A stretch of 64,000 bases of DNA from a virus: the IMG/VR virus record IMGVR_UViG_3300042350_003419, positions 17,975 through 81,974 of that record; one strand, 5' to 3'. Positions 1-8,000 of this stretch are shown here, one piece after another. Every line of letters begins with the position of its first letter. Position 1 is the stretch's first letter. The position numbers were made by a program, and so were the translations under genes. Below the pieces are notes generated by a model. That model was given only the letters and a program-made list of their open reading frames with translations, was not told where the DNA came from and searched no databases.

Positions 1-1136
1 TTCCAGTAACTAAAATTGTTTTACCTAAATCAAATTCTGTAATAAAATTAATATATAAAAAGTCTGGAGGTGGTGGATCTGGCGCAGGGGCTGCTCTTAC
101 GAAATTGTCAGAATCTTCTCAGGCATTATATGCTGCGGTAGTATTTAATGTCTTGAGAAGAGAAATGACAATTCTTGATGTTACTAAAGATAATTTTATA
201 AAGGCATCATCTACATCGTTTATTGATTCATCTGTTCAGAGTATAATTAATGATCTTCCTGATGATTGGATAAATTCATCTATTCTGGGGGCAAATGCTC
301 TATATAGATATTTTAACGGTAAAGGAAAGTTCACTTTTCATAGGGGTTCTGGTGAAGTTTCTTTGATTGAATCTGCTTTTAGTAGAATTAATAAAGATGA
401 AAAGGCATTTGGTAATTTAAATAAATGGAGCCCAGCAGACATTTATATGATAAGTAATGGCGTCAATCTAGGAAAATTAAGTCAGGAAAGATCTTTAAGA
501 GGTTTAAATGCTCAGATGTATGAGTATATTAAAAATAATCAGGTTATTGGAGTATCTCTTAAAAAAATGTACGGTAGCGGAAAAATATCAAAGAAAAATT
601 TTCCCTCAGATACTAAGGTAAATAGCGCAAAATTTTATGGGACAACTAGTAATGTAGATTCTATGGATGGGTATATTCGGTGGGGATCTCTCAATAATGA
701 AAAGATACAGTTTAGAAGTTTTGGAGGTGAGACATCCTTGACAGGTTGGCAGGGAGAAATTAAAGGTGCATCTGCTAATCAAGGAAAAATTTCTCTTGGC
801 CCAATTAATTTTATTTTAAGAAGACATGGTTTATCTCAAATTCCATCTTCTACAGAGTCTGCGTCACTTGCCACAAAAAATACTATTGAGCATTGTATGA
901 ATATATCCCAGTTAATGGCATCGGATGGAATAATTAAACCACAACAAATTGAAGATATTGCAAATCTTATACAAAAAAAATCAAATAAGTATAGATATTC
1001 AAAATATCTTGTTATGAAGTTGTTTCAAATAATTAATTCAATATCTGGGGAAATGCGAGATAGTGTAGTTCAAGATTTTTATTTGTATGCAAGTTCTCAA
1101 GCAACTTATTCTGCTCCATATTATAAACTTGAGTGA
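1..1136 (+). CDS. Conserved phage protein, 5' partial
   Basis: The reading frame is open from the first bases of the window, so the gene starts upstream; about 377 residues are visible. Near the visible N-terminus is a Gly/Ser-rich linker (residues about 26-34) followed by a mixed, mostly soluble domain with no membrane segment or signal peptide. I do not recognise the family. It sits directly before other virion-associated cyanophage genes, so a structural or assembly role is possible but is only inferred from position. The first possible start inside the window (TTG at 105) is not needed, because the frame continues upstream without a stop. Confidence 0.75.
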   Translation, partial: PVTKIVLPKSNSVIKLIYKKSGGGGSGAGAALTKLSESSQALYAAVVFNVLRREMTILDVTKDNFIKASSTSFIDSSVQSIINDLPDDWINSSILGANALYRYFNGKGKFTFHRGSGEVSLIESAFSRINKDEKAFGNLNKWSPADIYMISNGVNLGKLSQERSLRGLNAQMYEYIKNNQVIGVSLKKMYGSGKISKKNFPSDTKVNSAKFYGTTSNVDSMDGYIRWGSLNNEKIQFRSFGGETSLTGWQGEIKGASANQGKISLGPINFILRRHGLSQIPSSTESASLATKNTIEHCMNISQLMASDGIIKPQQIEDIANLIQKKSNKYRYSKYLVMKLFQIINSISGEMRDSVVQDFYLYASSQATYSAPYYKLE

Positions 1137-1153
1137 AATAGAACTAGTTTAAT

Positions 1154-1402
1154 ATGAAAGACCTTCAATTATTTCTGAATAATATTCTTGATATTTTTAC
1201 CACAAAAAAATCAATACCAAATGATGTCTTTAATGATTTTATCAAGTATTTCTATTTCACACTTGATAAGGAAATCAAATCAAATAAATCAGATTTGTTA
1301 AAGAATAAATATATTAAGATTAGAAAAAATGGTTTAAACTATATTATTGCTAATAAAGAAGCAATAATGGCGAATATTTGTAAGAAAAAATTAAGTAAGT
1401 AA
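1154..1402 (+). CDS. Small hypothetical protein (82 aa)
   Basis: Lysine-rich, AT-rich small protein without recognisable domain, predicted mainly helical. It begins 17 nt after the preceding gene, and its TAA shares one base with the ATG of the next gene, which supports real translation as part of one operon. Function unknown. Confidence 0.7.
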   Translation: MKDLQLFLNNILDIFTTKKSIPNDVFNDFIKYFYFTLDKEIKSNKSDLLKNKYIKIRKNGLNYIIANKEAIMANICKKKLSK

Positions 1403-2721
1403 TGAAAAGTTTCCTCCAATTTATATCAGAAGCAACTTCTGCAGCAGACCAAGCTCAGCGTCTTGGGTTGCAGGGAGACGGACACGGAGGTTGGTATGAC
1501 AGATCAACAGGAGAGTTTGTTGCCAAGACCGAAGGTGGAAAGTTAAAGTTCTATAATAAGAGACAAAGAGTAGGAAAAGACCCGGTTCAGACTCCACACG
1601 AAAAGGATGTTCCTTCTCCAAGTTATAATGACCCAAATGCCCAACAACCACCTCAACAGCAGCAACAACCCGCACCAGAGCAGCAACCAGTAGCACAGGA
1701 ACCCCAACAACCTGTGGCAACTCCACCACCTGTTCCTAAGACTAAAGGAACTCTTACTGTTGCTTTCGGTCGTTTTAATCCTCCTACAGTCGGACACCAG
1801 CAATTGATGGATGTTGCTGCCGCATCATCTCAGGCAGATGGTGGAGACTATTTAATCTATCCGTCCAGAAGTCAGGATAAGAAAAAGAATCCACTAGACC
1901 CTGATACAAAGATTTCATATATGAGACAGATGTTCCCTGCTCATAGTGAAAGAATTGTAAATGATGCCGCAAATAAGACTATCTTTGATGTTCTTAAAAA
2001 GGCACATAACGATGGATATACGAATGTTAGAATTGTAGGTGGTTCTGATAGAGTCAAGGAGTTTGAGAAACTATCTAATAATTACAACGGTCAATTATAT
2101 GCCTTTGATGCTATTGAAGTAGTTTCTGCCGGTGATAGAGACCCCGATGCAAAAGGTGTGGAAGGTATGTCTGCATCCAGAATGAGACTTGCCGCTGCCG
2201 AAGGAGATTTTCGTAAGTTTAGAGAGGGTCTTCCTCCCGATATGAAGCGTAAATCCGCACAAGAATTATTTGATTCTGTACGAGCATCCATGGGTATTAA
2301 TGAGAACTGGAATCTCTGGGAAATTGCTCCTAAGTTTGATTACCAGACTCTTCGTGAGAATTATATTTGCGAAAAAATATTCCAAATTGGTCAGTTAGTG
2401 GAGAATCTAAACACCGGTCTTGTTGGAAGAATCTTACGTCGTGGAACTAATTATCTGATTTGTGTAACCGAATCTGGTATGATGTTTAAGTCCTGGATTA
2501 AGGATGTGATGGAAACAAAGAAATATACCGAAGTTCAAATGGATAAAAAAATGAGAGAACCCGGAAAACCAAATACTTTAGTTGGAACTTCTGGATTCTA
2601 TAAGTATGTTGCGGATATGACACCAGAGGCACCCGAAACAAATCTACAATACGGAGCAAAACCCTATCGTGGTTATAAAGCATCTAATATTAAGGACTTT
2701 ATAAATAAGTATAGAAAATAG
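1402..2721 (+). CDS. Virion-type protein with nucleotidyltransferase-like domain
   Basis: 439 aa. The first ~70 residues are followed by a long Pro/Gln-rich linker (about 75-110). A Rossmann-like cytidylyltransferase fold comes next: the motif GRFNPPTVGH (about 123-132) matches the HxGH-type nucleotide-binding signature, and SASRMR (about 255) resembles the ISSTxxR motif of that superfamily. The C-terminal ~130 residues are a separate domain ending in a Lys-rich tail. The family is known in T4-like cyanophages, usually annotated as structural or nucleotidyltransferase; the substrate is unknown. It overlaps the upstream gene by one base and is 20 nt from the next gene. Confidence 0.75.
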   Translation: MKSFLQFISEATSAADQAQRLGLQGDGHGGWYDRSTGEFVAKTEGGKLKFYNKRQRVGKDPVQTPHEKDVPSPSYNDPNAQQPPQQQQQPAPEQQPVAQEPQQPVATPPPVPKTKGTLTVAFGRFNPPTVGHQQLMDVAAASSQADGGDYLIYPSRSQDKKKNPLDPDTKISYMRQMFPAHSERIVNDAANKTIFDVLKKAHNDGYTNVRIVGGSDRVKEFEKLSNNYNGQLYAFDAIEVVSAGDRDPDAKGVEGMSASRMRLAAAEGDFRKFREGLPPDMKRKSAQELFDSVRASMGINENWNLWEIAPKFDYQTLRENYICEKIFQIGQLVENLNTGLVGRILRRGTNYLICVTESGMMFKSWIKDVMETKKYTEVQMDKKMREPGKPNTLVGTSGFYKYVADMTPEAPETNLQYGAKPYRGYKASNIKDFINKYRK

Positions 2722-2741
2722 TAAAGTAGTAAAGTCTTAAT

Positions 2742-4586
2742 ATGAAAAATCATATTGCCGAAGAGTTACCAGCGAGAAAACACGCTCCTGCCGCTGCTGG
2801 TTCTGGTTCCGGTGCTACTCCCGCCGATGGAGACAAAAAGAAAAATAGTGAAAAGTCCCCAGAACAAAGAGCAAAGCAGGCAGTATATGATATTCGCTAC
2901 AGAGCAAGAAGAGAAGATATTCCACTTCGCCAGGCATTCTCTCAATATATGCAAAATAGTAGTATGGGAGGTCAAGAAAAAACTATTGTTAAGGCAAAAC
3001 TATTCGGTAAAGAGGGTGGTGGTATGAAGGCAGAAGATTTTAATCCTATCTTTAAGGATGCGGCATCTGATAATGTTGCCAAAGCACTTTTTAAGGTTTT
3101 TGTTGAAGGAACCGAACAAGAACAAGAATCAATTTCTTTAACCTATCTTGAAGAACTTGATAGTGCAGAGCACAGAAAGTATAAGGTTAGAGTAACCGAT
3201 AAGAATACCAAAAAGTCTTATGTAAGATATGCAACTCGTGAAAAGATTAATCAACTTCGTGCAAATTCAAATATTGAATCAGTTGAAATGACCGGATATG
3301 GCGAACCCTATGAAGGTGAAAAGAAAAAGGGTGAGCAAACCGCAAAGGTTGCATCAGGTAAGGGACTAGACCCTGTTGGTAAGGAAGATTCTGATATTAA
3401 TAATGATGGTAAGGTCAATAAGACCGATGATTACCTCAAGAATCGTCGCAATAAAATCGGTTCGGCAATTGCTACTCGTAAAGAAGAGTTCATTCACGAA
3501 GCAGAAACCGAAGACTCAAATGATAAAAAAATTGATATAATGAAGAAGGGAAAAAAGAATAAAGTTATTATTGCACCTACTCAGGATAAAAGTGTAGGAT
3601 TGATGAATCATCAAGAACTTGATGGCGAACTAATTTCTGAAAAGGCAGTCAGTTCGGCACAGCAGCGTTTTATGGGAATGGTTTATGCTGCTAAAAAAGG
3701 CGAAAAACCCGCAAGCCCTGAAGTTGCAAAAGCAGCAAAAGGTATGAGTAAGAAAGAAGCAAAGAAATTTGCATCAACAAAGCACAAAGGTCTTCCAGAA
3801 ACTGTAAAGGAATCTGGATACTTTCCTACACCCGAATCGCAAAGAAAAGATGAGGCAAAGTATAATCTGAGAGGTCAAACTGTAAAACCCAGAACTCCTC
3901 AAACTCAATTGGGTGCAAAAATGAAGCCACAAACTCCAGTTAAAGAAGAATCTGAATGTGGTATGGGCGACAAACCAAAACTCAAAAAGAGTGAATCTGA
4001 TGTTAGAGAAATTCCAACTAAAGTAAATCTGGTTAAAAATAAGTTAAGAGCAATGGGTCTCAAGATGTCTTATGAACCCGATGGTGAAATGGTTGATGAA
4101 GCAATTGCTGGACTAAGACCGGCTTCCGAGAGAACAAAGAATACAATTACTCCAGCACAAAGAAAGAAGCAAGAGCAAGAGCGTAAAAGAAAAGAAGAAC
4201 TGACACATAGAGCAAATTTAGAACTTGCTGGTATGAAGAATACTGCCAAACCAGGAGCAGTAACAAAAACTGAAACAAAACCATCTGCACCAGAATCAAA
4301 TCGTAAGATTAAGACTGGTAAAAAAGTTGATACTCTTGCGGTAAAGGCAAACAAGATTATCTCTTCTTCTTATGAACCAGAAGGTGAAATGGTTGATGAG
4401 GGGCAAGGAGAATTCAGAAGTCTTGGTAGAGCAGACCAAAATAGAGGAAGAAATCGTTATATGGGGGGTGGAACCGCCGATGACATGGCAGACGACCAGA
4501 AAAGAGGAGATAGGGCAGCTGCTCGTGCTGTAGAACAGTTAAGAAGAAGACGTGCAGCCGAAGAGAGACGTAAACAAGAAAAATAA
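2742..4586 (+). CDS. Structural-type protein with EF-hand/dockerin-like motif
   Basis: 614 aa, highly charged (Lys/Glu-rich) and low in hydrophobic segments, typical of cyanophage virion or scaffold-like proteins. It contains one calcium-loop-like motif, DSDINNDGKVNKTDDYL, at about residues 216-232. A short acidic motif of the form SYEPxGEMVDE occurs twice, near residues 446 and 546, pointing to internal repetition. The last ~60 residues are Arg-rich. No enzymatic motif is visible. It is followed by a TCTAAATA late-promoter-like sequence. Confidence 0.7.
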   Translation: MKNHIAEELPARKHAPAAAGSGSGATPADGDKKKNSEKSPEQRAKQAVYDIRYRARREDIPLRQAFSQYMQNSSMGGQEKTIVKAKLFGKEGGGMKAEDFNPIFKDAASDNVAKALFKVFVEGTEQEQESISLTYLEELDSAEHRKYKVRVTDKNTKKSYVRYATREKINQLRANSNIESVEMTGYGEPYEGEKKKGEQTAKVASGKGLDPVGKEDSDINNDGKVNKTDDYLKNRRNKIGSAIATRKEEFIHEAETEDSNDKKIDIMKKGKKNKVIIAPTQDKSVGLMNHQELDGELISEKAVSSAQQRFMGMVYAAKKGEKPASPEVAKAAKGMSKKEAKKFASTKHKGLPETVKESGYFPTPESQRKDEAKYNLRGQTVKPRTPQTQLGAKMKPQTPVKEESECGMGDKPKLKKSESDVREIPTKVNLVKNKLRAMGLKMSYEPDGEMVDEAIAGLRPASERTKNTITPAQRKKQEQERKRKEELTHRANLELAGMKNTAKPGAVTKTETKPSAPESNRKIKTGKKVDTLAVKANKIISSSYEPEGEMVDEGQGEFRSLGRADQNRGRNRYMGGGTADDMADDQKRGDRAAARAVEQLRRRRAAEERRKQEK

Positions 4587-4588
4587 AT

Positions 4589-4596
4589 TCTAAATA
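4589..4596 (+). promoter_or_regulatory. Late promoter-like element (TCTAAATA)
   Basis: TCTAAATA matches the T4-type late promoter TATAAATA at 7 of 8 positions and lies 31 nt upstream of the ATG at 4628. No -35 is needed for this promoter class. Confidence 0.5.
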
Positions 4597-4627
4597 GTAC
4601 AGGATACTCTTTCACACGGAGATTATT

Positions 4628-4813
4628 ATGACAATCGCAGCAATTATCGCTTGGGCAAATGCCAATCAAGCACTTATCGCAACTGTTCTTTTTGCAGTTT
4701 CGGAAGCACTTGGAGCAAACCCAAAAATCAAAGCAAACGGTATTCTTTCACTCATTCTTATTCAGGCACAAAATGCTCTGAAAGCAAAAGGTGCAAAAGA
4801 TATTACTCCTTGA
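4628..4813 (+). CDS. Small hydrophobic protein (61 aa), possibly membrane-active
   Basis: A short protein dominated by Ala, Ile and Leu: residues 2-30 form a hydrophobic helix and 40-55 a second amphipathic helix, with few charges except a Lys-rich C-terminus. Size and composition would allow a holin-like or membrane-anchored role, but no family motif proves it. The start is supported by the GGAG-type ribosome site just upstream (4618-4621). The gene is closed by a strong terminator and stands as a single late unit. Confidence 0.6.
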   Translation: MTIAAIIAWANANQALIATVLFAVSEALGANPKIKANGILSLILIQAQNALKAKGAKDITP

Positions 4814-4831
4814 GAGTTAATCAAAAATGTT

Positions 4832-4865
4832 AAGGAGACCTATAAAGTAAAGGTCTCCTTTTTTT
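4832..4865 (+). terminator. Intrinsic terminator fused to late promoter
   Basis: Perfect 9-bp stem AAGGAGACC / GGTCTCCTT with an 11-nt loop, followed by a T-run. The T-run merges into TATAAATA at 4865-4872. Confidence 0.85.
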
Positions 4866-4872
4866 ATAAATA
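4865..4872 (+). promoter_or_regulatory. T4-type late promoter TATAAATA
   Basis: Exact TATAAATA, 32 nt before the ATG of the structural gene at 4905 and directly abutting the preceding terminator. Confidence 0.8.
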
Positions 4873-4904
4873 TTATTAGAAAAAGAATTTTGTAGGTAAG
4901 AAAC

Positions 4905-5927
4905 ATGTCACTTTGGGGCATTTCAACAAACGCTGAAACTGCAGCAAATAATTACGCAATTCCAAAATTCCAACTTGAGACTGATCGTAACACAAGTCCT
5001 TGGAATACTTTTGCAGATGTTCGTGGTTGGATTCAGAGAAGATATAAGACTAAAGTAAATTCGGGAATTTCTACTCGTTACTTTGACGAAGTTTTAGTCC
5101 CTGTTACTGGGATTAATAGTACTAATGTTGGTGGATCTACTGGTATTGGAACTGCTGAACCAGTCGCAGTTTTCTTTGAAGATCCTAATCAGGCATCACC
5201 AATTTCTATCGGCGGTGGAGCAACTACTGGCATTTCAACTGGTGCTACTGGTTATGTTCATGTTGTGTTTAATGAACTTGTTTTTGCTGGTGCTGGAGCA
5301 ACTGTTAGTATTCGTGCCTTTGATGCAAACAATGCAAATGAAACAACAAGAATCGTTGGAACTGCAGTATCAAACACTGGCACTCAATATGCTTGGGCAG
5401 GATCTGCTGCTATTCATGGATCTCCAGATGTATATACGAATTTCAACGGTCAGATTACAAATAGAGTAGCATTTGCATTCACTGCTCCAAGTACAGTTCT
5501 TACTGCAAATGTTAATTTCTTAACTACTTCTATCAATTCCACAGTTGCTGCTGGTTCTACTATAATTTTTGTTAGCAGTTTGACTGGTGTTTCTGCGGGA
5601 AGTTCAATTACTGTTGGAACTGCGATCACAACAAGATCTGTAGTTGCTGTTGGAGATACCTTTGTTACAATTGGAACAGCATCTACGGTTCCATCTGTGA
5701 TTGGTATTACTACTGCTGTTACATTTAGTACTCGCACAAATGCCACTAAGTTATCTATTGATCTCTCGCGTGGTTTTGTTGGAGTGATTACTGATGGATC
5801 AAATGGCGTTGGTGTGATTAGTTCGTTCACATCACAATTTGGAGATGTTCTTCTTCGTAATGTTGCTGGTGCTGGAACAACTTCTGGAGTTGGTATTGGT
5901 ACAACCACTTTAACTGTTACTGCATGA
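4905..5927 (+). CDS. Virion structural protein (Gly/Thr/Ser-rich)
   Basis: 340 aa. The N-terminal ~60 residues look like a conserved head or attachment region. The remainder is a beta-rich, low-charge sequence with repeated GxGT/TAV strings, similar in style to the fibre genes at the end of the window. No enzymatic motif. Behind its own exact late promoter and closely followed (1 nt) by the next gene, it is best read as a late virion component. Exact position in the particle cannot be told from sequence. Confidence 0.7.
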   Translation: MSLWGISTNAETAANNYAIPKFQLETDRNTSPWNTFADVRGWIQRRYKTKVNSGISTRYFDEVLVPVTGINSTNVGGSTGIGTAEPVAVFFEDPNQASPISIGGGATTGISTGATGYVHVVFNELVFAGAGATVSIRAFDANNANETTRIVGTAVSNTGTQYAWAGSAAIHGSPDVYTNFNGQITNRVAFAFTAPSTVLTANVNFLTTSINSTVAAGSTIIFVSSLTGVSAGSSITVGTAITTRSVVAVGDTFVTIGTASTVPSVIGITTAVTFSTRTNATKLSIDLSRGFVGVITDGSNGVGVISSFTSQFGDVLLRNVAGAGTTSGVGIGTTTLTVTA

Positions 5928-5928
5928 T

Positions 5929-6300
5929 ATGAGATTTGATGAGTTGAATGAAAATAATTATATATTATTTGCCATTAAATATTACGAAAATCCTCAATCA
6001 GTAACGATGGAGGATTTTGAGTCTGATTTGAAAAGAATTAGATATGTAAAAAGATTATTAAAAAGATATAAAAATACTGGCGAATTAAAAACTCATCTCA
6101 TCTTAAATCATCTTATTATCCTCTTTAATGTTTTTAACGATGCCGCAGTTCCTTTGTTATTCTATAATTTAGAAAAGGAACTGTGGCCGTCTATTAAAAG
6201 TTTTTTACTGTTTTTAAATCGTTTACCAGAATATCCCAAAACTCAGATACACGAAATTATTGAAGATTCTGAGTGTCTGTCCCAATTGCAGAAAATCTAA
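5929..6300 (+). CDS. Conserved cyanophage protein, DUF7207-like
   Basis: 123 aa, helical and soluble, with the pattern RYVKRLLKRY followed by a long hydrophobic/aromatic stretch (about 63-100). I recognise this as a small protein conserved across T4-like cyanophages; the function is not known. Its TAA overlaps the ATG of the next gene (TAATG), indicating translational coupling. Confidence 0.75.
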   Translation: MRFDELNENNYILFAIKYYENPQSVTMEDFESDLKRIRYVKRLLKRYKNTGELKTHLILNHLIILFNVFNDAAVPLLFYNLEKELWPSIKSFLLFLNRLPEYPKTQIHEIIEDSECLSQLQKI

Positions 6301-6512
6301 TGGATATAAACAAGATTATTGATATTATTCATACTCTCAAAGAAGAAGGTGAGGGTGGCGGTGCTCCCACTAATAGTCTTGTTGGTGGAAAGATTGCGGG
6401 TACAGCAGAAGCGGGTGATAGTCCTCCAGTAGATTTGAGAAAAGGAAAAAGAAGGAATTGGAATCCATTCTTCAAAAATCTTGCCAGAATGCAAAGAAGA
6501 AAATCCAAATAA
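6300..6512 (+). CDS. Conserved small basic cyanophage protein (70 aa)
   Basis: The start at 6300 is chosen because TAATG overlaps the upstream stop; a longer start at 6273 would lie within the preceding gene. A central Gly-rich segment is followed by a strongly basic C-terminus (residues 55-70). No domain recognised; conserved order with its neighbours suggests a real gene of unknown role. Confidence 0.65.
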   Translation: MDINKIIDIIHTLKEEGEGGGAPTNSLVGGKIAGTAEAGDSPPVDLRKGKRRNWNPFFKNLARMQRRKSK

Positions 6513-6574
6513 ATAATAATATAATTACTACTTGATTTTTTTGTTTCGTAAATCCCATACCAACCAACAAAAAA

Positions 6575-7018
6575 ATGTTTAACAAATCATCCAACGAAAC
6601 AAAAATTGCGGTTCTCGAAGAACGTCTTACTTCCTATGAGGTTATGATGAAAAAGATAGATGAAGCAATTCAGATAATGGGTAAGACAAGTCAAAGCATT
6701 TCTAAAATGTTGGCAGTTCATGAAGAAAAATTGGAAAATAGTGGTAAAAATGATGACTTAATTATTGATAGAATTAAAACAATTGAAGTAAAAAATACAG
6801 AAGAGCACGGTAGAGTAATTGAAAGATTTGAATCGCTGGAAGAAAAAATAGATGAGCGTATAATTAATCTTGATAAAAAAGTTGATGATGTCGTTAAGTT
6901 TCGTTGGTTAGTTGTGGGTGCTTTAGTAATAATTTCTTTTGTATTTTCTCAGTCATCTATGGTGGTGGATGTCTTGACACCAGACTCAGAAAAGATTAGG
7001 ATAGAAAGAGCAAAGTAA
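6575..7018 (+). CDS. Coiled-coil protein with C-terminal membrane anchor
   Basis: 147 aa. Residues about 8-105 show long heptad-like charged helices rich in Glu, Lys, Ile and Leu. A single hydrophobic segment follows at about 109-130 and then a short charged tail. This layout resembles haemolysin XhlA-type phage membrane proteins, but the assignment is only architectural. It lies 10 nt before the primase gene. Confidence 0.65.
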   Translation: MFNKSSNETKIAVLEERLTSYEVMMKKIDEAIQIMGKTSQSISKMLAVHEEKLENSGKNDDLIIDRIKTIEVKNTEEHGRVIERFESLEEKIDERIINLDKKVDDVVKFRWLVVGALVIISFVFSQSSMVVDVLTPDSEKIRIERAK

Positions 7019-7028
7019 AACCCTTATA

Positions 7029-8000
7029 ATGGATTTAATTGATTCCAAGTATATTGGACTAGTTTCCTCACGCCTTCAAAAATTTAAAAGAGTCAAGGCA
7101 GATCTCTACAATTTTCGCTGCCCTATGTGTGGAGACTCTCAAAAGAATAAAAATAAGACTAGAGGATATTTGTATCCTGTAAAGAACAATACTAATTTTA
7201 AGTGTCATAACTGTGGGGCAAGTATGTCCTTCAATAACTTTCTCAAAGAACTAGACTCCACTCTTCATAAGCAATATACGATGGAGAAGTTTAAGGAAGG
7301 ATATACCGGTAAGAACTTTGTAGTTGAAGAACCAAAGTTTGAGTTCTCAAAACCAACATTTTCCAAGAAACTGGACCTTCCAAAAGCATCATCAAATCAA
7401 CTTGCCAAGGAATATCTAGAAAAAAGACAACTCAATCCGGAAAAGTTTTATTTTGCTGACAAGTTTCAGGAGTGGGTGAATACTCAAAAACCCACATATA
7501 GTAGGATTGTAAAGGATGAGAGTCGTATAGTCATACCACTATACACTAGGGAAGGAGAAGTCTTCGGATTTCAGGGAAGAGCACTAGGTCCGAATAGTGT
7601 TAAATACATTACCGTCATCTTGGATGATTCAATTCCCAAACTTTATGGACTCAATAAGGTAAATGCAAATGAGACGGTTTATATTGTTGAGGGACCATTT
7701 GACTCTGAGTTTGTAGAGAATGGAATCGCTATGTGTGGTGCCGATGTTGATGTATCATCCTGTAATTTTAAGGATGTAGTTTATGTCTTTGATAATGAAC
7801 CACGAAACCGAGAAATCTGCAATCGTATGAATAAGATTATTGAGGGTGGAAATAAAATTATAGTATGGCCCAAATCCATTCAGCAAAAGGATATAAACGA
7901 TATGATTCTTGCTGGACTTTCGGTTATGGATATGTTAAAATTGAATACACACTCAGGTTTAGAAGCAAAAGTAAAGTTTAACGAATGGAAGAAAGTATGA
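7029..8000 (+). CDS. gp61: T4 gp61-type DNA primase
   Basis: 323 aa, the usual length for cyanophage gp61. An N-terminal zinc ribbon is visible (CPMCG about residue 31 and CHNCG about 60). A TOPRIM-like region follows with the glutamate in VEGPFDSEF (about 223) and an acidic DNE motif (about 254). It should synthesise RNA primers for lagging-strand replication together with the helicase. The stop overlaps the nrdA start (ATGA), a tight coupling of replication and nucleotide supply. Confidence 0.9.
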   Translation: MDLIDSKYIGLVSSRLQKFKRVKADLYNFRCPMCGDSQKNKNKTRGYLYPVKNNTNFKCHNCGASMSFNNFLKELDSTLHKQYTMEKFKEGYTGKNFVVEEPKFEFSKPTFSKKLDLPKASSNQLAKEYLEKRQLNPEKFYFADKFQEWVNTQKPTYSRIVKDESRIVIPLYTREGEVFGFQGRALGPNSVKYITVILDDSIPKLYGLNKVNANETVYIVEGPFDSEFVENGIAMCGADVDVSSCNFKDVVYVFDNEPRNREICNRMNKIIEGGNKIIVWPKSIQQKDINDMILAGLSVMDMLKLNTHSGLEAKVKFNEWKKV

